Shown here: positions 1-9,719 of the stretch, in pieces
Layout of the letters: every line of letters starts with the position of its first letter
Position numbering within the stretch: the stretch's first letter is position 1
NCBI GenBank assembly: GCA_051294375.1
Contig: CM119269.1
Location: forward strand, 13,752,726 to 13,816,725
DNA from: Paraspadella gotoi
Taxonomy: Eukaryota > Chaetognatha
Reading direction: 5' to 3'
Length of the DNA stretch: 64,000 bases
Notes under the pieces: model-generated
Told to the model about the DNA's origin: nothing
Databases searched by the model: none
The model's input: only the letters and a program-made list of their open reading frames with translations
Made by a program: the position numbers and the translations under genes

Positions 1-283
1 AGTAATATAAACTAAGGATCTATCTTTAATTCATTTTGTTTACAAATATGCAAGCACTCATAGTAACGTTATCGGCCTCTTATGTTCTTTTTTTTTATTG
101 CGAGAGCAAAAATTGTCTGCCTTCCTTTCAAATTTCAATAAATACATCGTAAGTCAAGATAAAGTATTTTATTTTTGACGAAAATATCGAGACAATAGAA
201 ATCGCATCGTGCATAAGTAAAGGCGATTAAATTGTTTTCAATTTTACCCGTGACTCTCTCTCTTTATGTGCGACTGTTTCTCG
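1..283 (+). repeat. Direct repeat, copy 1 (copy 2 at 2189-2463)
   Basis: Both copies begin with the same phrase (AGTAATATAAACTAAGGAT) and run in parallel to the phrase CCCGTGACTCTC, with scattered single-base indels. Copy 2 then joins abruptly to the start of the right inverted-repeat arm at 2464. Indel-type differences and the abrupt join suggest the same locus assembled twice rather than an old duplication. No gene is visible in this stretch. Confidence 0.7.
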
Positions 284-599
284 CTCAAGCTGCCCCAAAT
301 GTATTAATAACATGTTATAACTTGAAACATACTTTATTGTAAATGTTTTTTTGGAAAATACTATGCAGACACTTGAAAGGAAGGTTTTAAACCTAAACTA
401 ACATAACTAGTTGTAGATATTGTTTCATCCTATTGTATATAATATGTAATCCACCCGGAAAGTAATGGTGACCTCCAATTATATTAGCTGATAAGATTTG
501 AAATGGGTTGGTAAAAAACCAACCATGGACCAATGGGAATGTATAAAAGATCGCCGCCACCCCCTTTCTTTTCTCCTTAAATCCATTAATCTGCATACT

Positions 600-787
600 T
601 TTTCGGACCGACTTACCAAGCGCCTCCACATCGATTCGGCGCCGCCCATTTGTCGGCGCTCATTTCCAGACGGCGAATGGAGGATTCCAAAGACGCCACT
701 AATGAACTGGTGTCAGCAGTCGATCCGAAGGAATTACGGCGTCGCCAAATTGCCTGATCTAGTTTTAGGAGCAGACGTCAACGACGA
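600..787 (+). pseudogene. Noisy mirror copy of an ankyrin-repeat exon
   Basis: This is the mirror image of the clean exon at 3411-3566. The frame reads TPLM, then loses register, then regains GADVND near 765-787. Compared with the clean copy it has several one-base insertions. It probably represents uncorrected read sequence rather than a second gene. Confidence 0.5.
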
Positions 788-848
788 GGTTTAGAGGTTT
801 TGTCTCTCTCTCTCATCTTCTCTCTCTCCTCTCATCTCTCTCTTTCAT

Positions 849-884
<36 letters not shown>

Positions 885-941
885 CTCTCTTCTCTCTCGT
901 CTCTCAATAATTAAATATTTTAAACCTTCCCTGCTTTTCAG

Positions 942-1189
942 TGGACCGACAATCTCTGCCACTGCCCCTCATTTGCGCCGCGTCCACGCGGCCACGGAGG
1001 TATCACCACGTGTCGGCCGCTTGATCGAATCTAGCGCCGCGGTTGGACGCCTTCCGCGCGGGGAGAGACCGCCGTTGGCGGTTGGCGTGCGGCGGGCGTC
1101 GTCACGGCGACGCCGGCGCGACGCGATTCTTGGCGCCGGCGCCAGCCTGAAAAAGGCTATGGGCGTTGGCGTCGGTTATATCAGGATGA
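942..1189 (+). pseudogene. Mirror copy of ankyrin exon 3007-3254
   Basis: An acceptor-like CTTTTCAG ends at 941. The sequence is identical to the minus-strand exon at 3007-3254. Ankyrin signatures are spread over different frames (a PLICAAS-like start and TPLAVA further on), so no frame is open throughout. See the entry at 3007-3254 for interpretation. Confidence 0.5.
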
Positions 1190-1732
1190 GTGAGATCGCC
1201 GGTCTGGAAGCGCATTAAGGTCGTTTAATTCAGTTGATGAGAGAGCATAAGAGATCGAAGAGAGAGAGAGATGAGACGACGAGAGATCGAGAGAGAGAGA
1301 TGAGAGATGAGAGAGAGAGGAGAGTTTTGGTTCTAGAGTGACGGTAACGAGCACAGGACTCACAAGCAGCGTGCGTTTTTCATGTCGGTTAAGCGGTTCG
1401 AGGCGACGTCAATGGGCGCCAACTACTAACTAAGGTCGAGTAGACGTCTGACTGACAAATCTAAAAGCGTAAGTAAAGCGCACCGCGGGGGAAATGGTGG
1501 GAAGGAAAATATAATGTAAGCGGCCTAAGATCGGCCTTGCGTAAAAAAATGGTACACAGAGATCTGAACGGAGAGAGGGACGGTGAGAGGAGAAAGAGAG
1601 GAAAAAGCGTGAGATGAAAAACCTAAACCCTGGACTCGAGCTGGATCTCCGGCGAGGAGGGGGAGGAGGAGTGAGGAGAAAGAGTGAGTTAAACGGCTCT
1701 TGCATGGATGGCGAAACCTATCGGTGCTTTCT

Positions 1733-1757
1733 NNNNNNNNNNNNNNNNNNNNNNNNN
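1733..1757. other. Assembly gap, 25 N
   Basis: Run of exactly 25 N. Four other gaps (1875-1899, 7642-7666, 15345-15369, 28569-28593) have the same length, which points to a fixed placeholder rather than a measured distance. Gaps of other lengths are at 6402-6569 (168), 19980-19989 (10) and 27638-27696 (59). Confidence 0.98.
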
Positions 1758-1874
1758 CCAACCGCAACGGCGTCTCTCCGCCGCGCGTGAGAGCGTCCAC
1801 CGCGGCGCCAGATTCGATCAACAGGCGACACGTGATCCCGTGGCCGTTGGACGCGGCGCAATGAAGGGGCGTGG
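1758..1874 (-). CDS. Ankyrin-repeat exon fragment between two gaps
   Basis: On the minus strand this 117-bp island reads one ankyrin repeat in a single frame: TPLHCAASNGHG, then RLLIESGAAVDA, then TRGGETPL. The TPLHxAAxxGH and LLxxGA signatures are textbook. It is a clean version of the repeat that appears frameshifted in both inverted-repeat arms (942-1189 and 3007-3254). It therefore probably shows the true coding sequence of that exon. Gaps of 25 N cut it on both sides. Confidence 0.7.
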
Positions 1875-2188
1875 NNNNNNNNNNNNNNNNNNNNNNNNNA
1901 AACGAGAGAGAGTTGCCCACCCTCGCGCTCGACCCTACTGCGGCACTCATATTGAGTTGATTATAATTCGGCGAATTAACCAGGCGATTTGTCTTGCAAC
2001 GAAAGGCAAAACCAGTCACGTGATTCACAACCGTCACCTGAACATTTTAATTATTATCTTTTTTTGCCTTCAATATTTTTAACAATTTTTTGGGTATCCC
2101 AAAAGTTTGATTTTCTATTATTTTTAATTTTTCAAAAGTTTTTGACTGCAAAATTGTAGGGCCATGTTTTTGTTCAATACCTGGATAG

Positions 2189-2463
2189 TAATATAAACTA
2201 AGGATCAATCTTTAATTTTCAATTTTGTTGACAAATAAAGCAAGGCTACTTCATTAGTAAGTTATCATGACCTCTTATGTTTTGCTTTTTTTTATTGCGA
2301 GAGCAAAATTGTCTGCCTTCCTTTCAAATATTCAATAAATAGCCATTCGTAAGTCAAGATAAAGTAATTTTATTTTTGACGAAATATCGAAGACAATAGA
2401 AAATCGCATCGTGCATAAGTAAAGGCGATCTGAATTGTTTTCCCATTTTAACCCGTGACTCTC
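2189..2463 (+). repeat. Direct repeat, copy 2 of 1-283
   Basis: Parallel copy of the first 283 bases with small indels. It ends at 2463, where the right inverted-repeat arm begins. No gene is seen in it or in the AT-rich spacer 1900-2188. Confidence 0.7.
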
Positions 2464-3006
2464 AGAAAGCACCGATAGGTTTCGCCATCCATGCAAGAGC
2501 CGTTTAACTCACTCTTTCTCCTCACTCCTCCTCCCCCTCCTCGCCGGAGATCCAGCTCGAGTCCAGGGTTTAGGTTTTTCATCTCACGCTTTTTCCTCTC
2601 TTTCTCCTCTCACCGTCCCTCTCTCCGTTCAGATCTCTGTGTACCATTTTTTTACGCAAGGCCGATCTTAGGCCGCTTACATTATATTTTCCTTCCCACC
2701 ATTTCCCCCGCGGTGCGCTTTACTTACGCTTTTAGATTTGTCAGTCAGACGTCTACTCGACCTTAGTTAGTAGTTGGCGCCCATTGACGTCGCCTCGAAC
2801 CGCTTAACCGACATGAAAAACGCACGCTGCTTGTGAGTCCTGTGCTCGTTACCGTCACTCTAGAACCAAAACTCTCCTCTCTCTCTCATCTCTCATCTCT
2901 CTCTCTCGATCTCTCGTCGTCTCATCTCTCTCTCTCTTCGATCTCTTATGCTCTCTCATCAACTGAATTAAACGACCTTAATGCGCTTCCAGACCGGCGA
3001 TCTCAC

Positions 3007-3254
3007 TCATCCTGATATAACCGACGCCAACGCCCATAGCCTTTTTCAGGCTGGCGCCGGCGCCAAGAATCGCGTCGCGCCGGCGTCGCCGTGACGACGC
3101 CCGCCGCACGCCAACCGCCAACGGCGGTCTCTCCCCGCGCGGAAGGCGTCCAACCGCGGCGCTAGATTCGATCAAGCGGCCGACACGTGGTGATACCTCC
3201 GTGGCCGCGTGGACGCGGCGCAAATGAGGGGCAGTGGCAGAGATTGTCGGTCCA
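3007..3254 (-). CDS. Ankyrin-repeat exon with frameshifts
   Basis: On the minus strand a CTTTTCAG acceptor precedes 3254. A donor-like GATGA/GTGAGA lies at 3007. Ankyrin signatures are present but in different frames: a first repeat resembling the clean 1758-1874 fragment, then TPLAVA with GDA and GAGA. Single-base indels separate them. This is probably a real exon of the ankyrin gene damaged by sequence error, not a decayed gene, since a clean version of the same repeat exists 1.2 kb away. Confidence 0.5.
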
Positions 3255-3311
3255 CTGAAAAGCAGGGAAGGTTTAAAATATTTAATTATTGAGAGACGAG
3301 AGAGAAGAGAG

Positions 3312-3347
<36 letters not shown>

Positions 3348-3410
3348 ATGAAAGAGAGAGATGAGAGGAGAGAGAGAAGATGAGAGAGAGAGAGAGACAA
3401 AACCTCTAAC

Positions 3411-3566
3411 CTCGTCGTTGACGTCTGCTCCTAAACTGATCAGCAATTTGGCGACGCCGTAATTCCCTTCGATCGACGCCGTCATTAGTGGCGTCTTTGG
3501 AATCCTCCATTCGCCGTCGGAAAATGACGCCGACAAAATGGCGGCGCCGAATCGAGTGTGGAGGCG
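3411..3566 (-). CDS. Ankyrin-repeat exon
   Basis: The exon of 156 bp (52 codons, phase 0 to 0) is fully open on the minus strand. It lies between an acceptor (GACTCCAG) and a donor (GACGAG/GTTAGAG). The protein has a leader of about 23 residues, then one canonical repeat: KTPLMTAS, NYGVAKLLISLGADVND. The TPLMTAxxxG and LLIxxGADVN residues that make the ankyrin hairpin and loop are all present. A (GA)n tract follows the donor in the intron. The phase agrees with the reading frame of the downstream repeat only if one indel is allowed in exon 3007-3254. Confidence 0.72.
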
Positions 3567-3912
3567 CTGGAGTCGGTCGAAAAAAATATCAATTATGATT
3601 TAGGAAGAAAAGAAGGGGGTGCGGCATCTTTAACATTCCATTGGTCATTTGTTTTTTACCAACCTCATTTCAAATCTTATCAGCCTAATAATTGAGTACC
3701 ATTTCTTTCCGGGTGATTACATATTAATACAAGGATGAAACATTCTCAACTAGTTTGTTAGTTAGTTTAAAACCTTTCTTTCAAGTGTCTGCATAGTATT
3801 TACCAAAACATCTTACAATAAGTATGTAAGTTATAACATGTTTTATAACATTTGGCAGCGAGACAGTCAGACATAAAGGCGGACAGAAAGATAAACCAAC
3901 GGACAGACCGAC

Positions 3913-4338
3913 CGAAAATTGGCGTATGATTTCCACCGCGACCACGACAGCGCCCTCACCCACCCCGATTTCTTCCTCATCAGGCGGCGCTCCTCGCCAC
4001 CCGCACGCCTCGTGAATTCGTCTCGCGGCGTTCATCATCGGCGCCGTCTCTTCTTCGACGATTCGAAACAGCGCCGCGTCGCCGTCACTCAAAACCGGCG
4101 TCACGACGTCGCTCATCGCGCAGAGTTTCCTAAATTGCGCCCGGCGTTCCTCCAGGTCGCGAAAGTTTAAAGCGGTCGATAAATCGGCGCCGTTTTGGAG
4201 AAGCGTAGCGACGACGTGGGCGTGGCCGCCGCGGATTGCGTGACGCAGAGGCGTGCCACCCGCGGCGTCGGGGGCGTCGACTGTGGCGCCGCCACGTAGC
4301 AGATCGGCGACGGCGATCGGGTGACCGTTGGACGCCGC
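3913..4338 (-). CDS. Ankyrin-repeat exon followed by ACGW segment
   Basis: One open frame begins after the acceptor CGTCCAG at 4339. It encodes AASNGHPIAVADLL, GGATVDAPDAAGGTPL and HVVATLLQNGADLS, so nearly two ankyrin repeats. A non-ankyrin segment of about 75 residues follows. It is predicted helical and contains HEACGWRG. A related ACGWKG segment occurs in the exon at 4773-5352, so the protein seems to alternate ankyrin blocks with this linker. The 3' edge is uncertain: a good donor (GTGAGG) lies at 3959, but the frame stays open to about 3913. Confidence 0.68.
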
Positions 4339-4344
4339 CTGGAC

Positions 4345-4772
4345 GAGAATTTTTAGATGGAATTAATTTATATTAAAACGAGAATAAAATGATTAACGAT
4401 ATCGAGTGAAGCAAATTTTTTTGACTATCGGCCTTGGATTTTTTAATAATAATAATGATGAAGATGATGACGTATGATGATGAGAATCATTGATGATCAT
4501 TGGATGATGGATGATGGTTGATTATGATGAAAAATACAAATAGTTGTTATACTTCTGTAATGGTCATTTGCTTTTAGGTTTCCTTCGCAAATAAATGAAA
4601 TTTTTCAAGAAAACAAAATCGATTCTTTAATTGTCGATTTCATTTGTCAGGGAAACCTTTTTCGCGCCCGACGGAGCAGCAGCTGCTGGCTGCAGCAGAT
4701 GGCGGACGCACGGCGGCAGCAGTAACAAATGAAATCAAAACTAACTAAAGCAAAGAAGGTTAGAAAACTCGC
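4345..4772 (-). other. Ankyrin-gene intron with GATGAT-type repeats
   Basis: Non-coding between two exons. It contains an imperfect (GAT/ATG)n stretch at about 4445-4515. No other feature is seen. Confidence 0.5.
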
Positions 4773-5352
4773 CTGAATGCAACGGAGGCTGGTGACGCCG
4801 CCCGCAACGACGGCCGTAACGTCCGCGCCCCAATTCACCAGCGCCGCCACGACTGTTGCGCGTCCGCGACGACGGCGGCCGGTGCAGAGGCTTCATCGTG
4901 GGCCAATCGTCGTCGCCGTGAAGTGTGCGGTCAACATCGCGTCGCCGTATTCCTCTCGAAGACGTTCTAGGGCGTCGAGATCCGATCGGCGCCCTTTCCA
5001 TCCGCAGGCGTCGTTGAAGCGGCGCCGTGGCGACGGCGAATCGACGGCGCGTCGATTCGGCGACGTCACGGATCGCTCGGATTGCGTCATCTTCGTCGTC
5101 TTTCGTTTGCCGCCTTTCTCCACCGACGTCTTCAGTTCGTCTCTCATCTTCAACAAAAAACTCTCCTCAAACTTCTCGTCCGCTTCGTCCAATTCGTCGC
5201 CGCCGACAAAGACCGCCGCCTTCGATCAGCGCCCCGCCGCCGATGATTTTCCGGTCGCGGATCGCCACACGCAGCGCCGGTTGACCAAGCCCGTCGCGGG
5301 CGTCGGGAGCGGCACCGCTGGAGAGGAGAGCGGAGCAGACGTCGGCGTTGAT
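4773..5352 (-). CDS. Ankyrin-repeat exon with ACGW linker and frameshifts
   Basis: The acceptor CCATTCAG lies just above 5352. The exon encodes an ankyrin repeat (ADVCSALLSSGAAPDARD, then PALRVA), an acidic-basic linker, FNDACGWKGRRSD, and a second ankyrin unit (MKPLHRA, then AALVNWGADVT). It ends SLRCIQ directly before GCGAGT. At least three single-base indels break the frame (near 5240, 4880 and 4855), and one extra base at the 5' edge breaks phase with exon 5965-6097. The donor is GC rather than GT. The next exon (4338) continues the repeat in perfect register, so a GC-AG intron is the best reading. The frameshifts look like sequencing error, because ankyrin residues resume immediately after each. 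Confidence 0.62.
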
Positions 5353-5890
5353 CTGAATGGAATACGTTGATGGGTCACTCGATTTGTCTCTCTCTCTCTG
5401 TAGAGATATTGCAGTTCGTGTAGCTCTTTGCCTTCATTAGACTTTCTTCCTAGCTCTTGATAGATAGTTCGCTTTTATGCTTACTTTGACCCTCTACTTT
5501 TCTACTTCCAGTTCAATAACAATAAGTAGCCAAAATTCCATGTCAGACGCAACGTTAGGGCTCTCCATACCCGTCCACAACGGCACTTTATTACGACCGT
5601 GTTACACTATGTCAGCAGTAGCCACGTCACCAGTCACGTCACCTCTGGTTCCACCATTTCCAATAACTTTAGTCAGAGGGCGATAAGACGCCCAACAACG
5701 AAGCCAACAAGACTGGACCTTGCGGGTGGCTACTAATGGGCGCCACAAGGCTTTCGGATGCGGGTCTTAACGAACGTCGGCGATGACGCCTGTGGACGGG
5801 AGTCAGCTTTCCTGCTACGACACAAGTATTGGCTGCACGACGGAAGCGCGAAGCGGCAGGGACTCCCGGCCCAGAGCGGGCAAACTCTCT

Positions 5891-5926
<36 letters not shown>

Positions 5927-5964
5927 CTCTTCTCTCTTCTCTCTCTCTCTCTCTCTCTCTTCAC
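5353..5964. other. Ankyrin-gene intron with (CT)n tracts
   Basis: It holds (CT)n at 5386-5400 and 5889-5962 and otherwise shows no supported exon. The open frames here are low-complexity shadows. Confidence 0.5.
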
Positions 5965-6097
5965 CTTTGAGCGCCGCTTCGAGCAGCGGAAAGGCGCCGT
6001 CGAGTCGGCGTTGGTTGACGTCGGCGCCGCGAGAAATCAAAAACTCGACGATGTCCGCGTCGCCGGATATAGAGGCCGTCATCAGGGGTTGTTGCGC
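5965..6097 (-). CDS. Ankyrin-repeat exon, most upstream clear exon
   Basis: A 133-bp exon lies between an acceptor (TCGAG at 6098-6102) and a donor (AAAG/GTGAAG). It encodes QQPLMTAS, then DADIVEFLISRGADVNQRR, then GAFPLLEAALK, a canonical ankyrin repeat plus the start of the next. It ends in phase 1. A (GA)n tract of about 75 bp starts a few bases after the donor. No start codon was found upstream; the 5' part of the gene may lie in the 6402-6569 gap or further up. Ankyrin proteins act as binding scaffolds. The partner cannot be read from sequence. Confidence 0.75.
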
Positions 6098-7100
6098 CTC
6101 GAAAATGATAAGAAATAAAATAAATGCAAGCAGTAAAATGACAATAATAAAATATTAGTTATTTCTCTTTTTTTTTCTAAAGATGTTATCGTAACCTTTT
6201 TGCTTTCGGTTCAAATGAAAAAAGTGTCACGTAAAAACAAAATTATATAGAGTTCATATAATTTGCATATCGTAGTAAATTAAAGTCTTATAAGTTTTGT
6301 ACCATATATCAATATGTGACTTATTATCTAGGTTTAATAATCTGGTTTAGTAGTGGACATAAATGATTCCTAAATGATACAATCTCTTGAAGAGAAACAT
6401 CNNNNNNNNNNNNNNNNNNNNNNNNNNNNNNNNNNNNNNNNNNNNNNNNNNNNNNNNNNNNNNNNNNNNNNNNNNNNNNNNNNNNNNNNNNNNNNNNNNN
6501 NNNNNNNNNNNNNNNNNNNNNNNNNNNNNNNNNNNNNNNNNNNNNNNNNNNNNNNNNNNNNNNNNNNNNTCTCTCTCTCTCTCTCCCTCATGTATTTTTA
6601 TTTAAAAAAACAAAAAAGAACAAAAAGAACCTAAAGTCGGAAACATCTGAGCCCGTTAGTTTTGAGTTGACGCTCGCTCTTTCTTTTTCTTTTTCCATTT
6701 TTTTTTCAGCACTTTCACCTTTTCCTTGATCAATGAAAGAAAACAAATTAAACAATCGAGTTAAAGGCCAATCAAACAAATCAAAATAAAACAATCAAAT
6801 CAATCAAATCAATCAAATCAGTTTAAACCCGAACAGGAACTAACAGAACAAAACAGAATCGAAACGAAATGATTTTAAAAATCAAATTTAACAACTTTAT
6901 AAAGCTTCATAGTTTACGTTCTTCAAGTTGATATAAATCATTGATTATATCAATCTCTAAAAACAGAGCTGCCCTCTTAGTCGACCTATCCCCAACTCTT
7001 TCTCTTCTCGCTCCTCATTCCCAACTAATCTCAACCAGGAATGAGATTCTCTAGTGAATTTTCTTCGAAAGCCTTTTTTCGTGACAAATAAAAGAGGCGG
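6098..7100. other. Upstream region with 168-N gap, no gene seen
   Basis: AT-rich DNA with a gap at 6402-6569. A (CT)n stub at 6570-6586 shows that the gap begins or ends in a microsatellite. Short CAATCAAAT repeats lie at 6775-6820. No open exon was recognised. Confidence 0.4.
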
Positions 7101-7180
7101 AGGCTAAAGATCACGCCGCCAGTGACTTGGCGGTGATCGTAATTCGTACCACGTGACCACTGACCAAGCAAGATTGCTCA

Positions 7181-7420
7181 ATGCTCAGGGGGTTAAGATG
7201 GTCAGGCGAGGGGGTCGGTATACGCGTACTGCGCAGTGTTGATAAAGATTATGTTCAGTTGTTCAATATTCTTCCAAAAGGAATTATTATCATTTTTCTT
7301 ATTCTTATCTTTATTATTATCTTTGTTATCGTTATTGTTATTGTTATTTGTGTTCTCGCAATGTTACAATTGAGATGTATCTTTCAGTTCATAGAACATT
7401 TTTTTCCGATAATCATTTGA
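7181..7420 (+). CDS. Small ORF with a microsatellite-encoded membrane segment
   Basis: A 79-codon ORF starts at an ATG. After about 33 polar residues it has an almost pure Ile/Val/Phe stretch (residues 34-58) that would span a membrane. That stretch is encoded by an imperfect ATT/GTT/CTT triplet tract, so the hydrophobic segment may just be a repeat read in one frame. Upstream (7107-7137) lies a near-perfect hairpin, GATCACGCCGCCA...TTGGCGGTGATC, and a CACGTG E-box-like site at 7150. No homology was recognised. It may be non-coding. Confidence 0.2.
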   Translation: MLRGLRWSGEGVGIRVLRSVDKDYVQLFNILPKGIIIIFLILIFIIIFVIVIVIVICVLAMLQLRCIFQFIEHFFPIII

Positions 7421-8001
7421 AAGAGTTTCAACGATTCTCATCGATCTAAAATTCTAAATTAATGTTTTCCCTTTTACTCTAATTGTTTACTTTGTGCTAA
7501 GAGGAAAAAACAACAACAACAACAAGAGTTCACAAATTGCGGTTTCTGCTGAGAAGAAGAACTTTCTTCTTTCTTGGGGGAAAATCACCATTTCCTTTTA
7601 TCTCTCAGAAAAAGAAAAAAACATTGGAAAACGAATAGTGGNNNNNNNNNNNNNNNNNNNNNNNNNATGAGCTACCTCCTCCATCCCCCTCTTTCTCTTT
7701 TCCTCCTCCTCTATCATCATCAGAAGTCATTTCCCATGTTGTTCTTGTGTTTCTAAAAACAAAATCCTTGCAACATTAAGTTCCTGATATGCAACTGAGA
7801 GAGCGAGAGACGGAGAGACGGACGAGAGACGAGGAAGAAGATCGAGAGAGAGAGAGAGATGAGATGAGAGGAGAGAGAGAGAGTGGAAATAGGAAAATCT
7901 TCCAGGGGAATTTTTTTTCTTTCTTTTTACGCCGTAGAGATGTCGCGGTTCTTATCTCTTTTCTTGTTCTTCATTAGTCTTTCTCTCTTCTCTTCTCTCC
8001 G

Positions 8002-8037
<36 letters not shown>

Positions 8038-8393
8038 CTCTCTTCTCTTCTTCCACTATTGTCCATAATCCATCCGGACACCAAAGGTCTTTCATCCGAT
8101 TAACATCAGAATTTCTTTTCATTTTTCAATTCGTGCATCTGCTTAATCATTGCCGAAGAGAAGATCTGCAAGCATCGGCCAATACGGACGACCATCGAGC
8201 ACTTGCCGATCGGAGGAAAGTTGTTGAAAAAGGAAAAGAAATGAGGATAATTGCCATTAGACTGTCTTTAGTTATTCTACCTAATAACCCCTGTACTAAT
8301 TCATTCTAGGCGACTGCATTGTACTTTGACTTTTGATCAACCATTTGGCAACCAATTAAAAATTCATTCTTTTTCTCCTTCTCCTCCCATTCC

Positions 8394-8940
8394 ATGGTGA
8401 TTTCCCTCTTTCTCCTCCTTCTCTTGTCCTTTCGGGCCCTCCCCGTTTTCTCCTCCTATTGTCATTCTTCGCCACCTCTCTTTTCCCTCCCTTCCCATTC
8501 CTGCACATCACTTGTTCTCTGCTCTTCTTCCGCAGGCTTCCTCCGACTTTATGTCATCTCCTCTTCCTTTTCCTCTTATCTTTCTTCCTCCTCTTCCACT
8601 CCTCTCACTCCCTTTCCACCTTCCTTTCCTCTTCTTTTTCTCTCTGCCGCTACCCCTTGCTCTCTTCCCCTCTTCTCACTTTTCATCTTTTCCGCCTCGC
8701 TCTTCCTCTCTCCTTTCTTCCTCCTTTTCCTCGTTCCTTTTTCTCTTACCTTCATCTATTTCTCTTCTTCCTCTTACTCTTTCCTCCTCTCTACTCTTCC
8801 TCCTCCTCATCTGTCCTTCTTTATCCTTTCACATACTTCTCGTTCCTTCTTCAGTTTCCTTTATCCTCTCCTCTTCCCTCTTTCTCTTCCTCTTCCTTTC
8901 CACTCTTCCCTTTCCTTCCTTTCTTCCTCCATCCTTATTG
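8394..8940 (+). repeat. Polypyrimidine tract (C/T-rich, ~550 bp)
   Basis: This stretch is almost entirely C and T with short A/G interruptions. All three plus-strand frames stay open because stop codons need A, so the long reading frames here are not evidence of genes. The mirror-like purine/pyrimidine asymmetry would allow triplex (H-DNA) structure. Confidence 0.75.
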
Positions 8941-9719
8941 CCTCCCGAAAGAGACCAACATTAAAAACAAAACACTCAATATTACTTTTTTGTTGAGAGG
9001 AAAAATCGTTCCCTCGTTTTCGATCCACGTTATTTCTTTTAGGTCATATTTTCAAAAAACGCCCCGATGTTTCTATTTTTCATGGTTAAATTCTAGTATT
9101 AGCGAAAAAAGGTCTATATTTAATATTTTACCCAGATGAATTTATTTTATATTATACCATTCCAGTTTTTAAATAAGTTGTTTGAAATTTAAAGGTTTTA
9201 AAGGGTTAAGGATAAAAATTTTAGCGCAGCAATAATTTTTAAAATTTTTAAAAATTTGGTTTAATAATTTGGCTTCAAGATTAGCGGGTCTAAGGTTAGA
9301 AATTACGTTTAATAATATTCAATAAGAGACCTTAATAAAGTTTTAAAATATATCGATTTAAAATTATTTTTGTTAAAGGATTAATATGGAAATGTTTATA
9401 CTAGTTAAAATATATCATCTTCTAGAGAAAACGGAGGTACACAAATAAAAAAAATGGCACTATCGGAAAAAGTGTTGCCCCTTTTTTGAAAAAAGTATAA
9501 AAAAATAAGACGAAAGAAAAAAAAAACAATGACAAAATTTATCCATTTTATCTATTAAGTAGCAAAAAAAAAGCGTTTGATTATTTTTTTTTTCTTTTTT
9601 TTTTTTTCCTTTCTTTTTTTAAATTCCGTCCAGAATTTTGTTTTCATGGAAATACTCTTTTCGGTTTTCCGATCCGAACTGAAAAAAAGGGGAAGTATAT
9701 TCTCACTGAGAATTGAAAC

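Larger units (their letters stand above)
341..1732 (+). repeat. Left arm of large inverted repeat
   Basis: This arm is the reverse complement of 2464-3815. The part from about 797 to 1732 matches 2464-3399 with no difference that I could find (936 bp; mirrored coordinates sum to 4196). The outer part, 341-796, matches only with many small indels. The arm ends exactly at a 25-N gap (1733-1757). It carries a mirror copy of two exons of the ankyrin gene annotated on the minus strand at 3-6 kb. A real palindrome is possible. A fold-back or gap-extension artefact is more likely, because one arm is clean and the other noisy and both arms end beside gaps. Confidence 0.8.
2464..3815 (-). repeat. Right arm of large inverted repeat
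   Basis: Reverse complement of 341-1732. The outer half of this arm (3400-3815) is cleaner than the left arm and preserves an open ankyrin exon, so it is the better reference copy. It contains (GA)n/(CT)n tracts at 2878-2945 and 3293-3400 that lie next to exon edges. Confidence 0.8.

Noticed and set aside
8394-9139. Three overlapping plus-strand reading frames of 150-226 codons
   Set aside because: They run through C/T-only DNA, where stop codons cannot form. The products are Ser/Leu/Phe/Pro low complexity in every frame.
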